A DNA stretch of 50,000 nucleotides from Prorocentrum cordatum. Lineage: Eukaryota > Sar > Dinophyceae > Prorocentrales > Prorocentraceae. Positions 49,236 through 50,000 of this stretch are shown piece after piece. The stretch covers positions 1 through 50,000 of the forward strand of contig CAUYUJ010005613.1 of NCBI GenBank assembly GCA_963575745.1, written 5' to 3'. Numbering within the stretch: the stretch's first letter is position 1; every line of letters starts with the position of its first letter. The notes beneath the pieces were generated by a model. The model searched no databases, had not been told where the DNA came from, and was given only the letters and a program-made list of their open reading frames with translations. The position numbers and the translations under genes were made by a program.

Positions 49236-50000
49236 ACAGCTCGGCCGAGGCAGACAGCGCGCTGGGCGCCTACGTCGAGGACCAGTGGGCGAACGAGGGC
49301 ACGCTCAGCCATGGGCGCTATGCACTCGCCGGTTGCCTCTTCTTCGCCCCCGAGCTCCGCACGGCCCTGCCCTTTGCGTGGTCCCTGGTCAAGACGTGGC
49401 AGAAGCTGGCGCCCATCAATCGCGCCTATCCGGCCAGCCCCGAGATGGCGCTCGGGCTTGCAGGCGCTGCCGTCTCGGTTGGCCAGCCTCTGTTGGCTGC
49501 CCTGGTCCTCGTCACGTTTGATGCGATGCTTCGGACCAAGGAGCTGCGTGATCTTACATATGATGATATCACGTTCGCCGAGGGCGGCGTCATACTGCGC
49601 CTGCCGGAGACGAAGATGGGCGTCAGGACCGGCAAAGTGCAGTTCGTCGTGGTGCGAACGCCCGCCGCAGTCAACTTGCTGCGGGCTGCTGCGGAGCGCG
49701 CCCAGCCGACGGACCATCTGTGCCCGTGCACGTACGTGCAGCTCCAGCGGCTCCTGAAGTCGCTCCTCGCTGTCGCCTCGATCCCGCCTGCGCGCTGGTC
49801 CTGGTACAGCTTCAGGCGAGGAGGCGCCTGCCATGACTTTCTCTTGGGCGCCAATCTCGAGCGCACAATGCAGCGTGGGAGATGGAGTGCCGTGACTTCT
49901 GCACGTGTGTATATCGAGGAGGCTGTCGCCGACCTTGTCGATGTCTCAATGAACCAGCTCTCGAAAGATATATTGAGTCAGCTTGGCCTAATGCTACTGA
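49079..50000 (+). CDS. Element 2 tyrosine recombinase, -1 frame (partial)
   Basis: It is read in the frame -1 to pol: QRLSDLRVSAVTLKRYRIA, FLAFAIEGGFPLN, then the catalytic part with FDAMLRTKELRDLTYDD (Arg), LPETKMG (Lys), SWYSFRRGGA (Tyr in place of the usual His of H-x-x-R, Arg present) and GRWSAVTSARVYIEEAV with the nucleophilic Tyr (TAT, about 49911). The first in-frame ATG (49444) lies inside the domain, so expression by frameshift from pol is likely. The frame is still open at the window end. It would insert the circular cDNA. Confidence 0.8.

Larger units (their letters stand above)
43288..50000 (+). mobile_element. Element 2: related retrotransposon with DNA methyltransferase (partial)
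   Basis: Same gene order and orientation as element 1, with about half of the residues shared in the best pol regions by eye. It is therefore a different family of the same lineage rather than a recent copy. The left end cannot be fixed; no A-type repeat is recognisable between 43288 and 43441. The right end lies beyond the window. All visible catalytic positions of DNMT and recombinase are plausible, and ORF1 is open. Codon use is less extreme in GC than element 1. Confidence 0.8.

Overview
The window looks like nuclear DNA from a dinoflagellate. It is very GC-rich. It holds two long retroelements whose pol proteins carry a cytosine-5 DNA methyltransferase, a combination published for dinoflagellate retrotransposons. 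A 23-nt stretch at 35078-35100 closely resembles the dinoflagellate spliced leader. The remaining coding signal is mostly short minus-strand exons separated by small introns, with large amounts of mini- and microsatellite. Nothing suggests a prokaryote: there are no operons, no ribosome-binding sites and no RNA genes that I can recognise.

Layout. 1-5310 is satellite DNA: a composite repeat, a 90-bp minisatellite (about 1490-4135), then composite repeat again, ending in a 64-bp tandem repeat. 5330-22620 is an exon-poor host region, mostly minus strand. It includes a decayed multicopy-type gene (5330-7490), a gene with two PCNA-binding-like peptides (8060-9333), Ala/Pro/Lys-rich proteins, a long coiled-coil protein (15792-18047), several low-complexity tracts and a 103-bp nested hairpin (18494-18596). 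22715-28880 is repeat again: short CTCGGCCGCCGA units plus two long arrays of the same composite repeat seen at the left end. 29190-34924 returns to minus-strand host exons, including a Gln-rich protein and a multi-exon gene at 32290-34924. Throughout 7-34.7 kb, perfect palindromes centred on CTGCAG recur at or near presumed intron edges and may mark introner-type introns.

35003-50000 holds two head-to-tail members of one tyrosine-recombinase retrotransposon lineage (DIRS/Ngaro/PAT-like). Element 1 (35003-43204) is complete, with split direct repeats in the order A1 - genes - B1 - A2 - B2. Element 2 (from about 43288) runs off the window. Both encode ORF1 (gag-like, with a possible BAH-like N-terminus), a small in-frame ORF1b after a UAG stop, a pol protein (reverse transcriptase, then RNase H with a DNMT inserted inside it) and a tyrosine recombinase in the -1 frame with no start codon of its own. 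The likely cycle is reverse transcription of the element RNA, possible methylation of the element's own copy DNA, and recombinase-mediated insertion of a circular intermediate. Element 1 has lost the catalytic Cys of the methyltransferase and the nucleophilic Tyr of the recombinase and has a stop codon in ORF1, so it is probably dead. Element 2 keeps these residues in the part visible.
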